Shown here piece by piece: positions 1-10,450 of a stretch of 64,000 nt of DNA. A model generated the notes under the pieces. That model had not been told where the DNA came from and searched no databases. It was given only the letters and a program-made list of their open reading frames with translations. Origin of the DNA: Chelydra serpentina (Eukaryota; Chordata; Testudines; Chelydridae); contig JBAIAC010000006.1 in assembly GCA_037349315.1 (NCBI GenBank), positions 13,613,501 to 13,677,500 on the forward strand, read 5' to 3'. Positions within the stretch are counted from its first letter, which is position 1; every line of letters starts with the position of its first letter. Both the position numbers and the translations under genes were made by a program.

Positions 1-944
1 TACGCTGCCAATTTGGGTGCAGCACACAGGGATGTGGAGCTAGTTGGTGCTGCTGGCAGTGGTTACCAGCTCAAGGGGTGTACTAGCTCCACCTAACAGG
101 AACGTTCATTAATATGCTGAAGTGAAACAGGGAAGCAACAAGCTGAGCCTGGGAGTGGAAGAAACCACTTCTCCTTATTCAACAGCAGCCCAGCCCGCCT
201 ATGGGATCTATCCCTCCGGCTGGTGAGATGGTGGCTGTGATGGGCCGGGGAAAGGCTTCGAGGAGGAATTTGTTACAGACGTTGGCAGGTCAGCTGTAGC
301 TCAAACAGAGGTGATGGGCTCGATGCAGAGATAACTGGGTGAGGTTCTATCACCCGTGCTGTACAGAAGGTCACATTAGATGATCATAATGGGCCCTTAA
401 GGTCTTAAATCTAAGTGCTGAGGTCTCCTAAGACCAAGGAACTACCTTCGATCATTTTAATTTTGCACTGCAAAGAGAAATATAGTTCCAGATACCGGTG
501 TGGCTTTGGCCGAAATGATTCACATCCATGTTCCCTCACTACAATCCCGCCTTACTCACAGCGTGCCAGAGATGTCAGCCAGAGGCCGCGATGCTGGGGC
601 CGCTTTTCTCGCTCTAAGTGAATGGGTTAAAGAGTGCAGAGACTCTAGTAAAGCTTCAGGCTTTTAACAATCAGAGGAAGCTCTGCCTTGATAGAGGAAT
701 TTCCCACGCCTCTAATTCAGACATTAGAAAACTGCTCTTTTCAGCTAGGAGGAGGGGTGTTTAAATAACAAGATAAAACAATAAGCAAATATAAAGGGAC
801 CGGGGTAAACATATTTAGTTATAGCTCAGCCATTTCAAGAAGGGGATTTTATTTGTTATCAAAATCACAGGAGCCAAACTCAGTGGATAATATCTGGGGA
901 AGTTTGATAACAACAAATGCCAAATTCACAGGAAGTTGTACTCC
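1..944. other. Mostly unassigned sequence
   Basis: No coding region, RNA gene or clear repeat is recognised apart from a short CR1-tail-like stretch listed separately at 290-412. Open frames here, the longest 68 codons, have no recognisable domain and look like chance. Confidence 0.5.
290..412 (+). repeat. Remnant of a CR1-type LINE 3' end
   Basis: The stretch around 368-412 reads like the terminal part of CR1 copies elsewhere in the window: a 'gtcacattagatgatcataa' segment followed by a pyrimidine-rich 'ggcccttaaggtcttaaatct' type ending. A clearer relative sits at 11270-11340. Only the last ~100 bp can be followed and it is diverged, so subfamily and 5' limit are uncertain. Confidence 0.45.
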
Positions 945-1030
945 TAGGACCAGGTCCTCTGCAAAATCAGCTTTGCTCCATCCACTTCAATGGAGCTTCA
1001 TTGATTTGCACCAGCCGATGATCTGGCCCT
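945..1030. repeat. Palindromic mini-element (old non-autonomous DNA transposon, inferred)
   Basis: An imperfect hairpin of about 86 bp. The left arm starts 'aggaccaggtcctctgc' and the right arm ends 'ccgatgatctggccct'. The centre contains 'cacttcaatggagc', a core shared with hairpins at 22043-22110 and 29573-29640. Such compact palindromes are typical of short inverted-repeat elements in amniotes. Target duplications are no longer recognisable. Confidence 0.5.
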
Positions 1031-1309
1031 AATTTCTTCACTTCACTTTTCATTCAAGGGCTTGGCACAAAACATTGCAAGATAATGAAAGTGAACAAAA
1101 TGTTGAAAAAGCTTCTTGGTAAGCAGGAAATCTGTAGATTGAAAAATGCACCTTCTAGGGTATAATAGCAACAGGTAACTAGTGAGAAAAAGAAACTCTA
1201 GCCTTCCACAAATTAATAGTGATCTCCTTTACAGTTCTGACCCACTGCTTTTCCATAGTTACAGACCTGTTTCACCTGATAAAATGATGATAAAAACAGA
1301 ATTCATAAT

Positions 1310-1515
1310 AATATTTTGCATATAGCACCTTTCTTCCCAACATTGAAATGCTTTTTACAAACATACCTGAGCATTATTCTCGCACTGATGGGGAAACTGA
1401 AGCACAGAGGTGAAGTGACATGCCCAGGGTCACGTAGCAGCCCAGTAGCAGAGCCAGGAATAAAATCCATGTCTTTTGACTCCCAGTCCCCTGGGCTAAC
1501 CACTAGATAATGCTG
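1310..1515 (+). repeat. MIR-like SINE
   Basis: Shows the MIR/CORE-SINE sequence order: a 'gatggggaaactgaagcaca' core near 1387, then 'gcccagggtcacgtagcagc', a 'gcagagccaggaat' segment, and an ending resembling 'ctaaccactagataatgctg'. The 5' tRNA-derived head is degraded. The 86-codon and 64-codon frames over it are incidental. Confidence 0.7.
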
Positions 1516-1949
1516 CCACATAAATGTAATCGCGCTTGGAGGGTTTTGTCTTTGCTGAATCAACGCTTACATGAGACTACAGTGTTGGAGTCAGGATCAT
1601 CAGATCCTTCCACAAGGTGCATGTCAAAGGAAGGTGATCTACCCTGAACGCATCTGTGCTTTCCCACTGACTCACAACTTGACACTCATGACAAGCCAAC
1701 ACAGAGATGATGGCTGCTTTGCCAGGATACAAATTAGCGGCAGATAAACGAGTTACTAAAAACCCAGGGAGGGCAGAAAAAGTGACGGAAAATAAAGATA
1801 ACTGTGAAACCCAAAGGAAATCCCATGCTAAGGTCTCCTGTGCTGCACTTCATATCCAAGGTCCTTCTCCTTTAAAACCCTGCTTGGTCTAATGTGAAAG
1901 TGACAGAGCCAGACTGCAAGAGATCACGTTGAAAATAAATGATTATGAC
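1516..1949. other. No feature recognised
   Basis: No gene, RNA or clear repeat seen. A 61-codon open frame at 1707-1892 has no recognisable motif. Confidence 0.4.
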
Positions 1950-2100
1950 CACTGTTCCCTCTAAGCTGTGCGTGTGTGCGCGCGCACACAGATCCTAAAC
2001 CCCGCGCACACGGCGAAACACTGTGCGCACAGAAGCACAACAATTTGCATAGAAGAATTTTTTTGCACACACGGCCTGTCAAAAATTAGAGGGAACATTG
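1950..2100. mobile_element. Miniature TIR element, 151 bp
   Basis: Terminal inverted repeats: the left end reads 'cactgttccctctaagc' and the right end 'aattagagggaacattg', which are near reverse complements. The interior is rich in alternating CG/CA (1971-2055) and contains no coding sequence. Flanking octamers are 'attatgac' and 'ataatctc'; they match at only five of eight positions, so an 8-bp hAT-type duplication is possible but not proven. Confidence 0.7.
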
Positions 2101-3662
2101 ATAATCTCAATGGAATATGTCACATTTATCTACACTGCAAACCCCAGCCAGAGGAGAGATTTAGCAAGGGGAACATTATTTTGTCATCACCGGGCTGAAC
2201 AATCTAGCTCTTTTTATAGTTCTTGCCATTTTTCTACATAAAACCAGCGCCTTCTTAATACAGCACCTCCTATCACCTCCATCTCTGATGCACTGAATTT
2301 TACCTAGCTTAGTCACAGTCGCAGTTAAAACCTACCCAAAAGGACGGAGCGGAAGGTTACCTAGTTTAGTCCCCACTTCCACAAGCTGAAAATATCATGC
2401 TGGAAGCTGTCATCTTATCGCCTTAAAATGAAACGTTTCTGATGGCAGTTACGCTAGTGTAAATCTGCACAGGGTCCATGGACTCTGACTGAGTTATTCT
2501 AGGTTTGCACTGTGAGCTTAGAGTCAGGCCCTGAAAACTTTCCTGATCCAAATGATTTCATAGCCTAGGGGTGGCTGTTGTTACCATCAACATGCTTAGA
2601 ACTTACCTGAAGGAAAGCAAGTTCCCAGCTCCTCTGAGCAGTCTTTCTCCTGCAATGGGTAGGACGCTTCCTGGCCCAGTGTGAGCTTCTGTCTCAACCT
2701 CTGTCCTTTGTTTTCCCATAGAATCCTCTATAGCTCAGTGACACCAGGAAGACACACCTGTTTTTTTACCAGTTGGGAAAAATAGTAGACCAGCCCGAGA
2801 GCAATTTTCAGAGACATGCACAGAGCGAGAAAGAGCCTTTAGATTTAAGTGAACAAATCAAACTAACATCCAACAAAGATCCCAGTTTCCCCTTTCTGAT
2901 CTATCCCATCATTCACATTTCAGGGTGGAACTCCAGTAAATATCACACGGGACTGAGTGGCTCTCTGCCATATGGGCAGGGCTGGTTTTCCCCACCATCC
3001 CAGTTCTCACGGTGTCTAGAGAGCAGAGGTGTGTTGCTTTCTCCTGCTGCTGCTGCTGATCTGAAACACTAAGCTAGCATTTGGCCAGGAGAGAGGGAGG
3101 AAGCCCAGGGAAATGTAAGAGTGAAAACCTTTTCCATGGGATTTCCTGTGCTTGGGGGAAAGTGAGGCGGTGTGGGGGACAGGGGGGAAGTTGCCCGTGG
3201 AAGTGATGGAGAGTTTAATTTCAACACAAGGCAAACACTATTTTACTTGTTGCTTCATTTTTTGGTAGTTTGTGGGATTGAAATAGAAAAGGCGACTGGC
3301 TTAGGAGCCAAAATCCCGTTGTCAGATGTGACCTGGACTCTTTGGGGGTGGGGCTCGATCCATAAAGGAGACTTAGACTCAGTGTTGCAACACCAAATGT
3401 TTGGGCACCCTGCTGCCTCGTGGAATGCCCAGCTCCTGGGGTAGGCACCCCCTAGAATGCCTGGGGAGAGATAGACACCTATGAGCAGGAGGGGGCGAGT
3501 GATGTAATCCCCGCCCCTCTACTGAGATAGGGGCCCAGCTATCAGTCAGGGGCAGATGCCTCCCTCCACTCAGGTTTCACAGCTGGTAACCCCTGCCTGG
3601 AGGCAAGCACCTAAGTCAGATCAAATCTTTGGCCACTAGGGGTGCCCTGCTTATATCCAAAA
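2101..3662. other. Largely unassigned; weak hairpin at 2450-2513
   Basis: A degenerate palindrome at about 2450-2513 has arms 'tagtgtaaatctgcac' and 'ctaggtttgcactg' and resembles the other short inverted-repeat relics of the window. The rest, including open frames of 70-100 codons at 2773-3448 on both strands, shows no recognisable domain. A CTG-rich run of four to five triplets lies near 3040-3060. Confidence 0.35.
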
Positions 3663-3735
3663 TCCCAGTGGTTGAACGCTCACTCAGGATGTGGGAGACC
3701 TGGGTTCAAATCCTTACTCTGTCTAATATGCAGTA
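3663..3735 (+). repeat. tRNA-like SINE head
   Basis: Contains a polymerase III B-box-like segment 'tgggttcaaatcc' (about 3701-3713) preceded by an A-box-like 'agtggttgaacgctcac' near 3668, with spacing typical of a tRNA-derived promoter. It lacks a foldable acceptor and anticodon arm, so it is a SINE head, not a tRNA gene. The 3' body was not recognised. Confidence 0.5.
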
Positions 3736-4305
3736 GGGACTTGCACAAAGCTGAAAACAATTATAAGCCAAATCAGCTGGGAGGAAGAATCTAATCAGAA
3801 AAATGCAAATGATAATTGGGAATAATTTAAGAACACTTTACTAGATTCTCAAAAAGCCACATTCAAGGAAGAAGGCTGCACTGGCTTAAAAATAAATGAC
3901 CTGGTTTAGAGGGGGAAGTGAAGGCATAAGAACATAAGAATGGCCCTACTGGGTCAGACCAAAGGTTCATCTAGCCCAGTATCCTGTCTTCTGACAGTGG
4001 CCAGTGCCAGGTTCCCCAGAGGGAATGAACAGAACAGGTAATCAATAAGTGATCCATCCCCTGTCACTCATTCCCAGCTTCTGGCAACTAGAGGCTAGGG
4101 ACACCATTCCTGCCCATTCTGGCTAATAGCCATTGATGGACCTATCCTCCATGAATTCATCTAGTTATTTTTTGAACCCTGTTATGGTCTTGGCCTTCAC
4201 AACATCCTCTGGCAAGGAGTTCTACAGATTGACTGTGCATTGTGTGAAGAAATACTTCCTTTTATTTGTTTTAAACCTGCTGCCTATTAATTTCATTTGG
4301 TAACC

Positions 4306-4680
4306 CTAGTTCTTGTTATGAGTAGTAACCAACAGTTCCTTATCTACTTTCTCTACACCAGTCAAGATTTTAGAGACCTCAATCATATCTCCTCTTAGCC
4401 GTTTCTTTTCCAAGCTGAAAAGTCCCAGTCTTATTAATCTCTCCTCATACGGAAGCTGTTCCATTCCCCTAATCATTTTTGTTGCCCTTTTCTGAACCTT
4501 TTCCAATTCCCATATATCTTTTTTGAAATGGAGTGACCACATCTGCACACAGTATTCAAGATGTGGGCGTACCATGGATTTATATAAAGGCAACACGATA
4601 TTTTCTGTCCTATTATCTATCCCTTTCTTAATTATTCCCAGCATTCTGTTTGCCTTTTTGACTATCACTGCACAGTTTTC
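4306..4680 (-). pseudogene. CR1 ORF2 C-terminal remnant
   Basis: A 120-codon minus-strand frame encodes the region following the RT fingers and palm of CR1 ORF2, with the family's '[17 protein letters not shown]' and '[20 protein letters not shown]' segments. It belongs to the CR1 copy at 3924-7320 and is separated from the rest of its frame by the insertion at 4790-5825. It is not a functional gene. Confidence 0.85.
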
Positions 4681-4789
4681 AGAGAACTATCCATAATGAC
4701 TCCAAGATCTCTTTCTTGAGTGGTAACAGCTAACATAGACCCCATCATTTTATATGTATAGTTGGGATTATGCTTTCCAATGTGCATTA

Positions 4790-5825
4790 CAGTAACTCCT
4801 CACTTAAAGTCGTCATGGTTAATGTTCTTTCGTTGTTACATTGCTGATCAATTAGGGAACATGCTCATTTAAAGTTGTGCAATGCTCCCTTATAACGTTG
4901 TTTGGTAGCCGCTTGCTTTGTCCACTGCTTGCAGAAAGAGCAGCCAGGTGGAGCTAGCTGGTGGGGGCTTGCAACCAAGGTGGACCGGCAGCCCCCCCAC
5001 CAGCTCCCCGCTCCCCTAAGTTCCCTGTGCAGCAGCCGCCCAGCAGGCTATCGACTGCTGGCAGTTCAGCTGTCCCTCCCCCCACTGCCGTGTGCTGCTC
5101 CTGCCCTCTGCCTTGGAGCTGCTCCCGGGAGCCCCCTGCTTGCTGTGCGGGGTGGGGGAGGGGGAAGAGGGACACTAATGTCAGGGTGTCCCCCCTGCTC
5201 CTGCCCCCCGCTTACCCCTTCTCTATAAAGAGCAGGGTGGGGACACGACAGGGCTCAGGATGGAGGGAGAATGCTGGCCGCAACTGCTGTCTCAACTTCC
5301 TGATCTACTTTAAAAGGCAGTGTACTTAGAGTGGTGTCAGCATACTTAAAGGGGCAATGTGCATCTCTCTCCCACACACAGGGTGTGTCTCTCTGCCTCT
5401 GTCTGCCATGCTGTCTCCCCTCCCTCCATTTGTGCTGTCCTGTAGAGTGTGAGGCTACATTAACAACAATGTGTTAACCCTTGAGGGCTCAGCCAAATGC
5501 TAGTTCATCATTTAGCAGTAAGGCATTCCCTGGGAAATATCCCACCCTTTTCCACCCTCTAGCTTCACCACCTCAACCAAGCTTCACAATCATCATTGCT
5601 GTGTACAGTATTAATTTGTTTGTCTAAAACTTATACTGTTTATGTGTATATATATAGAGAGAGAGAGAGAGAGATTTTTTTTTTGTTGGTGAAAAAATTT
5701 TCCCTGGAACCTAGCCCCCTCTATTTATATTAATTCTTATGGGGAAATTGGATTCTCTTAACATCGTTTCGTTTAAAGTCGCATTTTTCAGGAACATAAC
5801 TACAACGTTAAGCGAGGAGTTAATG
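4790..5825. mobile_element. Tigger/pogo-like non-autonomous DNA transposon, nested in CR1
   Basis: The left terminus is 'cagtaactcctcacttaaag' and the right terminus 'gttaagcgaggagttaatg'. These are inverted repeats with the CAGT-type start seen in Tc1/mariner and Tigger/pogo elements. The element is flanked by TA on both sides (4788-4789 and 5826-5827), and removing it restores a continuous CR1 sequence ('gtgcattactttgc'). The interior is GC-rich (4900-5200) and AT-rich (5460-5720) with no transposase. Open frames of 73-122 codons over the GC-rich part are low-complexity proline/serine reading with no domain. Confidence 0.82.
5645..5690. repeat. Compound microsatellite (TA)n(GA)n(T)n
   Basis: A run of TA dinucleotides passes directly into about nine GA units and then a T tract. 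It lies inside the Tigger-like element. Confidence 0.9.
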
Positions 5826-5927
5826 TACTTTGCATTTATCAACATTAAATTTCATCTGCCATTTTGTAACTCAGTTTTGAGAGATCCTTTTGTAGATCTT
5901 CGCAGTCTGCCTGGGTCTTAACTATCT

Positions 5928-6819
5928 TTAGTAATTTTGTATCATCTGCAAGTTTGCCACCTCATTTTTTACCCCTTTTTCCAGATTATTTATATTGAAT
6001 AGGACTGGTCCCAGAACAGACCCCTGGGGGACACCACTATTTACCTCTCTCCATTCTGAAAACTGACCAATTATACCTACCCTTTGTTTCCTATCTTTTA
6101 ACCAGTTACCAATCCACAAGAGCAACTTCCCTCTTATCCTGTGGCAGCTTACTTTGCGTAAGGGGCTTTGGTGAGGGACCTTGTCAAAGGCTTTCTGAAA
6201 ATCTAAGTTCACTATATCCACTGGATCCCCTTGATCCACATGCTTGTTGACCCCTCTCAAAGGATTTTAGTAGATTGGTGAGGCATGATTTCTCTTTACT
6301 AAAAGCATGTTGACTCTTCCTCAACAAATTATGTTCATCTATATGTCTGACAATATTGTTTTTTATTATAGTTTCAAACAGTTTGCCCGGTACCGAAGTC
6401 AGGTTTACAGGCCTGTAATTGCCAGGATCATCTCTGGAGCCCTTTTTAAAAATTGACATCACATTAGCTATCCTCCAGTCATCTGGTAGAGAAGCTGATT
6501 TAAATGATAGGTTACAGGCTACAGTTAGTAGTTCTGCAAGTTCACATTTGAATTTCTTCAGAACTCTTGGGTGAATAGCATCTGGGCCTGGTGACTTATT
6601 GCTGTTTAATTTATCAATTTGTTCCAAAACCTCCTCTAATGATACCTCAATCTGGGACAGTTCCTCAGATCTGTCACCTAAAAAGAATGGCTCAGGTTTG
6701 GGAATCTCCCTTACATCCTCAGCCATGAAGACCGATGCAAAGAATTTATTTAGCTTCTCCACAATGGCCTTATCATCCTTGAGTGCTCCTTTAGCACCTT
6801 GATCGTCCAGTGGCCCCAC
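5928..6819 (-). pseudogene. CR1 ORF2 reverse transcriptase remnant
   Basis: Two overlapping minus-strand frames (6819-6184 and 6260-5928) cover the RT domain of the CR1 at 3924-7320. Seen are the 'NSNKSPGPDAIHPRVLKK' segment, 'DDWRIANVMSIFKKG', 'PGNYRPVNLTSVPGK' and, in the second frame, '[16 protein letters not shown]'. The frame is shifted near 6250, a stretch around the LDFxKAFD motif is rearranged, and the catalytic ADD box is corrupted ('VANLQMIQNY' where FADD is expected). It cannot encode an active enzyme. Confidence 0.87.
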
Positions 6820-7324
6820 TGGCTGTTTAGCAGGCTTCCTGCTTCTGATGTACTTTAAAAAAAATTGCTATTGCTTTCTGAGTCTTTGGCTAACTGTTCC
6901 TCAAATTCTTTTTTGGCCTTCCTAATTGTATTTTTACACTTCATTTGCCAATGTTTATGCTTCTTTCTATTTTCCTCACTAGGATTTAACTTCCACTTTT
7001 TAAAGGATGCCTTTTGGCCTCTCGCTGCTTCTTTTACTTTGTTGTTTAGATACGGTGTCTCTTTTTTGGTTCTCTTACTATGTTTTTTTAATTTGGGGTA
7101 TACATTTATGTTGAGCTTCTATTATGGTGTATTTAAAAAGTTTTCACGCAGCTTTCAGAGATTTCAGTTTTGGCGCTGTACCCTTAATTTCTGTTTAACT
7201 AACTTCCTCATTTTTGTGTAGTTCCCCTTTCTGAAATTAAGTGTTGGGCCGCTGTCGTGTTTTTCCTGCCACAGGGATATTAAATGTAATTATATTAGGG
7301 TCACTATTACCAAGGCAGCTATAA

Positions 7325-7475
7325 AAACATAATATATAACAAATGGAAGAAAGGGGAAATTGATAGTGATGAATATAAATCAGCAGCTCAGCATTGTAGA
7401 AATTTGATAAGTGAAGCAAAGGGCCACAATTTATGGCCAGAAGAGTCAAGGACAATAAAAGGGAGTTTTTTAAAT
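7325..7475 (+). repeat. CR1 ORF2 fragment, plus strand
   Basis: Translates on the plus strand to 'GEIDSDEYKSAAQHCRNLI' followed by a segment on the pattern of the linker after the endonuclease in CR1 ORF2 (compare '[20 protein letters not shown]' in the copy at 38292-41076). It abuts the opposite-strand CR1 at 3924-7320, giving a head-to-head CR1 junction near 7320. Confidence 0.55.
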
Positions 7476-8550
7476 GAGCTCTCCCCTGACATCTATTGAT
7501 GAGCGGGGGGTGGAGGGGTGGGAGGGGTGAGACTTCAGGACCAGACTGTATTTACATGAACACACCTATTCTGCCTAGGTATCCAGCAAACACAACTGTG
7601 TTGCCAAAGTGATCCATTTTGGCTGGTATTGGGTTACAAATCACTTTATTTCTCAATACCAGGAGGAAAAGAGGCAACAGGCCAAGTTCTCAGCAATTTT
7701 ACAGCCTGAGCCTGCGGAGATTGAGCAGCCGGAAGCACAGCACCCGACAGTGAGGGCCGCCACACCATGGGAAGCTGCTTGGATGGATGAGTTGGCGAGG
7801 ACAGCCTCCTTCGATGACTTTGATCTCCTTGTAGACAGACTCACTAAGGACCTGTCTGCAGAAATTGTATCTGGAAGGAAGGGAACTCAGGAGAACACAC
7901 TGACTGCTCACAGAACTCCTGCATTGAGTCATAACAAAAACAACATCAGAGAAGCCAGGAGAAGGAACATCAGTCATCGCTACGATCCAGCAGCAGCATC
8001 CAGGATCCAGAAGCTCTACCAGTCAAACTGCCCTAAGGCTATGAGAGAGATCCTCAACAGGCCCTCCTCTTACTGCGTAATCCCGTCCGAGAGTCTATTC
8101 TCCTACAGTACTTCAAGGGTGTGTTTGACCATGTAGCTCAGAATGACGAGCAGTGTCCAGGGTTCCTTCATCCTCTACCCCAGGTTGACTACACTGGGGA
8201 CCTGGAACTAGACTTTACATCACAGGAAATAATGACCAGAGTTACAAACACAAATAATACAGCCCCAGGAAAAGACAGCATTCGCTATAACATCCTGAAA
8301 AAATGAGACCCGGGTTGCCTGATGTTAACTGCCATTTTCAACAAATACAAACAGTTCTGCCATACTTCCAGCTCCTGGAAGCAGTTTATGATGGTGCTTG
8401 TTTACAAGAAAGGTTAGGGGGAGACCCCAGCAACTGGAAACCCATCTCTCTCTGCTCCACCATGTACAAACTGTATGCCAGCTGCCTCGCGGCTAGGATC
8501 ACAGACGGGTCGATGAACGGAGGAGCCATCTTCTCCATCCAGAAAGGCTC

Positions 8551-8975
8551 ATGTCATGCGAAGGCTGCTATGAACACAACTTTGTCCTTCAGACAGCCAC
8601 CTACACAGCCAGGCAGGCATGGAGGCAATGTGCCATAGCGTGGCTCGACCTGGCTAATGCTTTTGGATCCATGACCCACCAGCACATTTTTTCCATGCTG
8701 CGAGAGTTTGGAATGCCGGAAAACTTCCTCCTACTGATCCAGGAACTGTATGAAGGCTGCATTATCACCATCATCTCCATGGAAGGAGAGATGCCCAAAA
8801 TTCCTAACCATAGTGGCATGAAGCAAGGCTGCCCCCAGAACCCCATCATTTTCAACTTAGCCATGGAGCCGCTCATTTGAGCGATCTCCAGCGGTCTAGG
8901 CAGTTTTGATCTATACAACAACAGAGTGAATATCCTGGCCTAGGATCTGGACCTGATCGCAGACAACCCTGAGAG
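8551..8975 (+). pseudogene. R2/NeSL-type reverse transcriptase palm remnant
   Basis: The best preserved RT piece of the element at 7590-10096. It shows 'IAWLDLANAFGSMTHQHIF' (first catalytic Asp region), 'GMKQGCPQNPIIFNLAMEPL' (the PLSP/GxxQG region) and, just past the stop at 8878-8880, 'LDLIADNPESLQQML'. Between them the catalytic YADD box is destroyed: the frame reads 'VNILA', then a stop, then 'DLDLIAD', so at least one of the paired aspartates has been lost. Non-functional. Confidence 0.72.
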
Positions 8976-9959
8976 TCTCCAACAAATGCTCGATATCACC
9001 AGCCAGGCTGCCAACTGGATGGGACTCTGCTTCAACACTTGGAAGTGTGCATCCCTGAATATCGATGGCAATAGAAATGACTTGGTCCAGATGACACCGT
9101 TTCAGATCCAGGGTGAACCCATGATCTTCCTTGAGGATGGGCAAGCGTACCAACATCTCAGCACGCCGACGGGTTTCCGCGTCCAACAGACACCTGAGGG
9201 TACCATTGCGGAGATCCTATGAGATGTGGCCAGGATCGACTCCTCCCTACTGGCACCGTGGCAGAAGATCAGTGCCTTGAACACCTTCCTGATCCCCCGT
9301 ATCTCATTCGTCCTGAGGGGATCTGCCATGGCGAAGGTACCCCTTAACAAGGCAGACAACATCATCAGGCAGCTGGTGAAGAAGTGGATGTTTCTTCCCC
9401 TGACAGCTGGTGTACATCTCACACAGGCAGAGCGGCGCCAACGTCTCTCTTATGAGTGATATGTGCGACGTTGCAGTGGTCACTCATGCCTCACGCCTTC
9501 TGATGTGCCCAGACGCCATGGTGAGGAACATCGTGGAGAGTGCTATGCAGGATGTCATCAGGAAGCGAATCGCCAGGACCCCCTCCAAACAAGATGTCGC
9601 CACAAACCTGAGCAGCTCCCTGGAAGGCGAATTTGGAAGAGACGGGGGAGACTTTGCCTCACTCTGGACTCGTTCCCGCAATGTTACGTGATGACTGGAG
9701 AAGCATATCGGCTGCCACTGGATGTGGTGCAATGAATGTCTGGGAGTCCTGGTGCCACAGGTGAAGAATACAGAGCACCCAACCATCACTCCGAGAGCTA
9801 GAACCATGCTGGAGAGGGCCCTGAAGGATGCCATCCGCTGCCAGTACATTTCCCTGAAATGGAAGCCGGACCAGGGCAAGGCCTTTGAAATGACGTGCAA
9901 GTGGGACGCCAGCAACCACTTCCTCCCCGGGGGATGCTTCACCCGATTGCTGACTGGAG

Positions 9960-10096
9960 GTTCATCCCCAGGGCCTGGTTCAGCTGTGTCCTGCTGCACG
10001 GAGCCATCCACTATGGGAATCGGGACAAGCAATGCAGGAAGTGTGGCTATGCCAATGAGATGCTACCCCAGGTCTTGTGTAGATGCAAGTCCCACT
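9960..10096 (+). pseudogene. C-terminal zinc-knuckle remnant of the R2/NeSL-type LINE
   Basis: Translates as '[20 protein letters not shown]', then a Cys-rich stretch '[18 protein letters not shown]', and ends with 'KSHS'. This resembles the CxxC-x(n)-H-x4-C knuckle preceding the restriction-like endonuclease in R2-type proteins; a Gln stands where I would expect the knuckle His. Homology stops abruptly at about 10096. Confidence 0.6.
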
Positions 10097-10450
10097 CATG
10101 GCGGTTGGTGGAGGTCCCGGATGACTGGAAAAAGGCTAATGTAGAGCCCATCTTTAAAAAAGGGAAGAAGGAGGATCCGGGGAACTACAGGCCAGTCAGC
10201 TTCACCTTAGTCCCTGGAAAAATCATGGAGCAGGTCCTCAAGGAATCCATTCTGAAGCACTTTGAGGAGAGTAAAGTGATCAGGAACAGTCAGCATGGAT
10301 TCACCAAAGGCAAGTCATGCCTGACTAACCTAATTGCCTTCTATTAGATAACTGGCTCTGTGGATGAGGGGAAAGCAATGGACGTGTTATTCCTTGACTT
10401 TAGTAAAGCTTTTGATACAGTCTCCCGCAGTATTCTTGCCAACAGAATCA
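10097..10450 (+). mobile_element. CR1 fragment A (RT fingers), joined to the R2-type element
   Basis: Begins abruptly with 'tcatggcggttggtggaggt', the CR1 sequence that also occurs near 62752. It reads '[20 protein letters not shown]', then '[10 protein letters not shown]', '[19 protein letters not shown]', a stop, and '[15 protein letters not shown]'. It is of the same subfamily as the CR1 at 38292-41076. It breaks off at about 10445. Confidence 0.85.

Larger units (their letters stand above)
3924..7320 (-). mobile_element. CR1 LINE, decayed, interrupted by a DNA transposon
   Basis: Reads on the minus strand from about 7320 to 3924. The far end encodes an endonuclease C-terminal remnant (a GNSDPN motif near 7310), then the linker, reverse transcriptase and C-terminal region, and the element ends at 3924 in the tandem 'aagaacataagaat' style tail of this CR1 subfamily. 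The copy carries stops, frameshifts and an internal deletion in the RT region. It is split at 4790-5825 by a later TA-flanked element. The subfamily differs from the CR1 at 38292-41076: its tail and its RT wording ('NSNKSPGPDAIHPRVLKK') match the plus-strand copy at 13569-16115. Confidence 0.88.
7590..10096 (+). mobile_element. R2/NeSL-type LINE (restriction-like endonuclease group), decayed
   Basis: A series of plus-strand frames (7609-8136, 8121-8306, 8303-8638, 8551-8880, 8986-9222, 9226-9459, 9410-9735, 9722-10144) reads through one long ORF broken by frameshifts and stops. The order is an N-terminal linker ending 'TNTNNTAPGKDSIRYNILKK', RT segments including 'DPSNWKPISLCSTMYKLYAS', 'AWLDLANAFGSM', 'MKQGCPQNPIIFNLAMEPLI', a thumb region, and finally a Cys-rich knuckle at about 10038-10096. 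This arrangement, a single ORF with RT followed by a C-terminal zinc knuckle, is that of the R2/R4/NeSL group rather than CR1, which has an N-terminal AP endonuclease. The expected restriction-like endonuclease after the knuckle is missing, replaced by CR1 sequence. The exact clade (R2, Utopia, Keno, Hero and others) cannot be settled by eye. Confidence 0.72.

Noticed and set aside
4902..5329. Overlapping 108- and 122-codon frames
   Set aside because: GC-rich interior of the Tigger-like element, read in both strands with equal length; low complexity.
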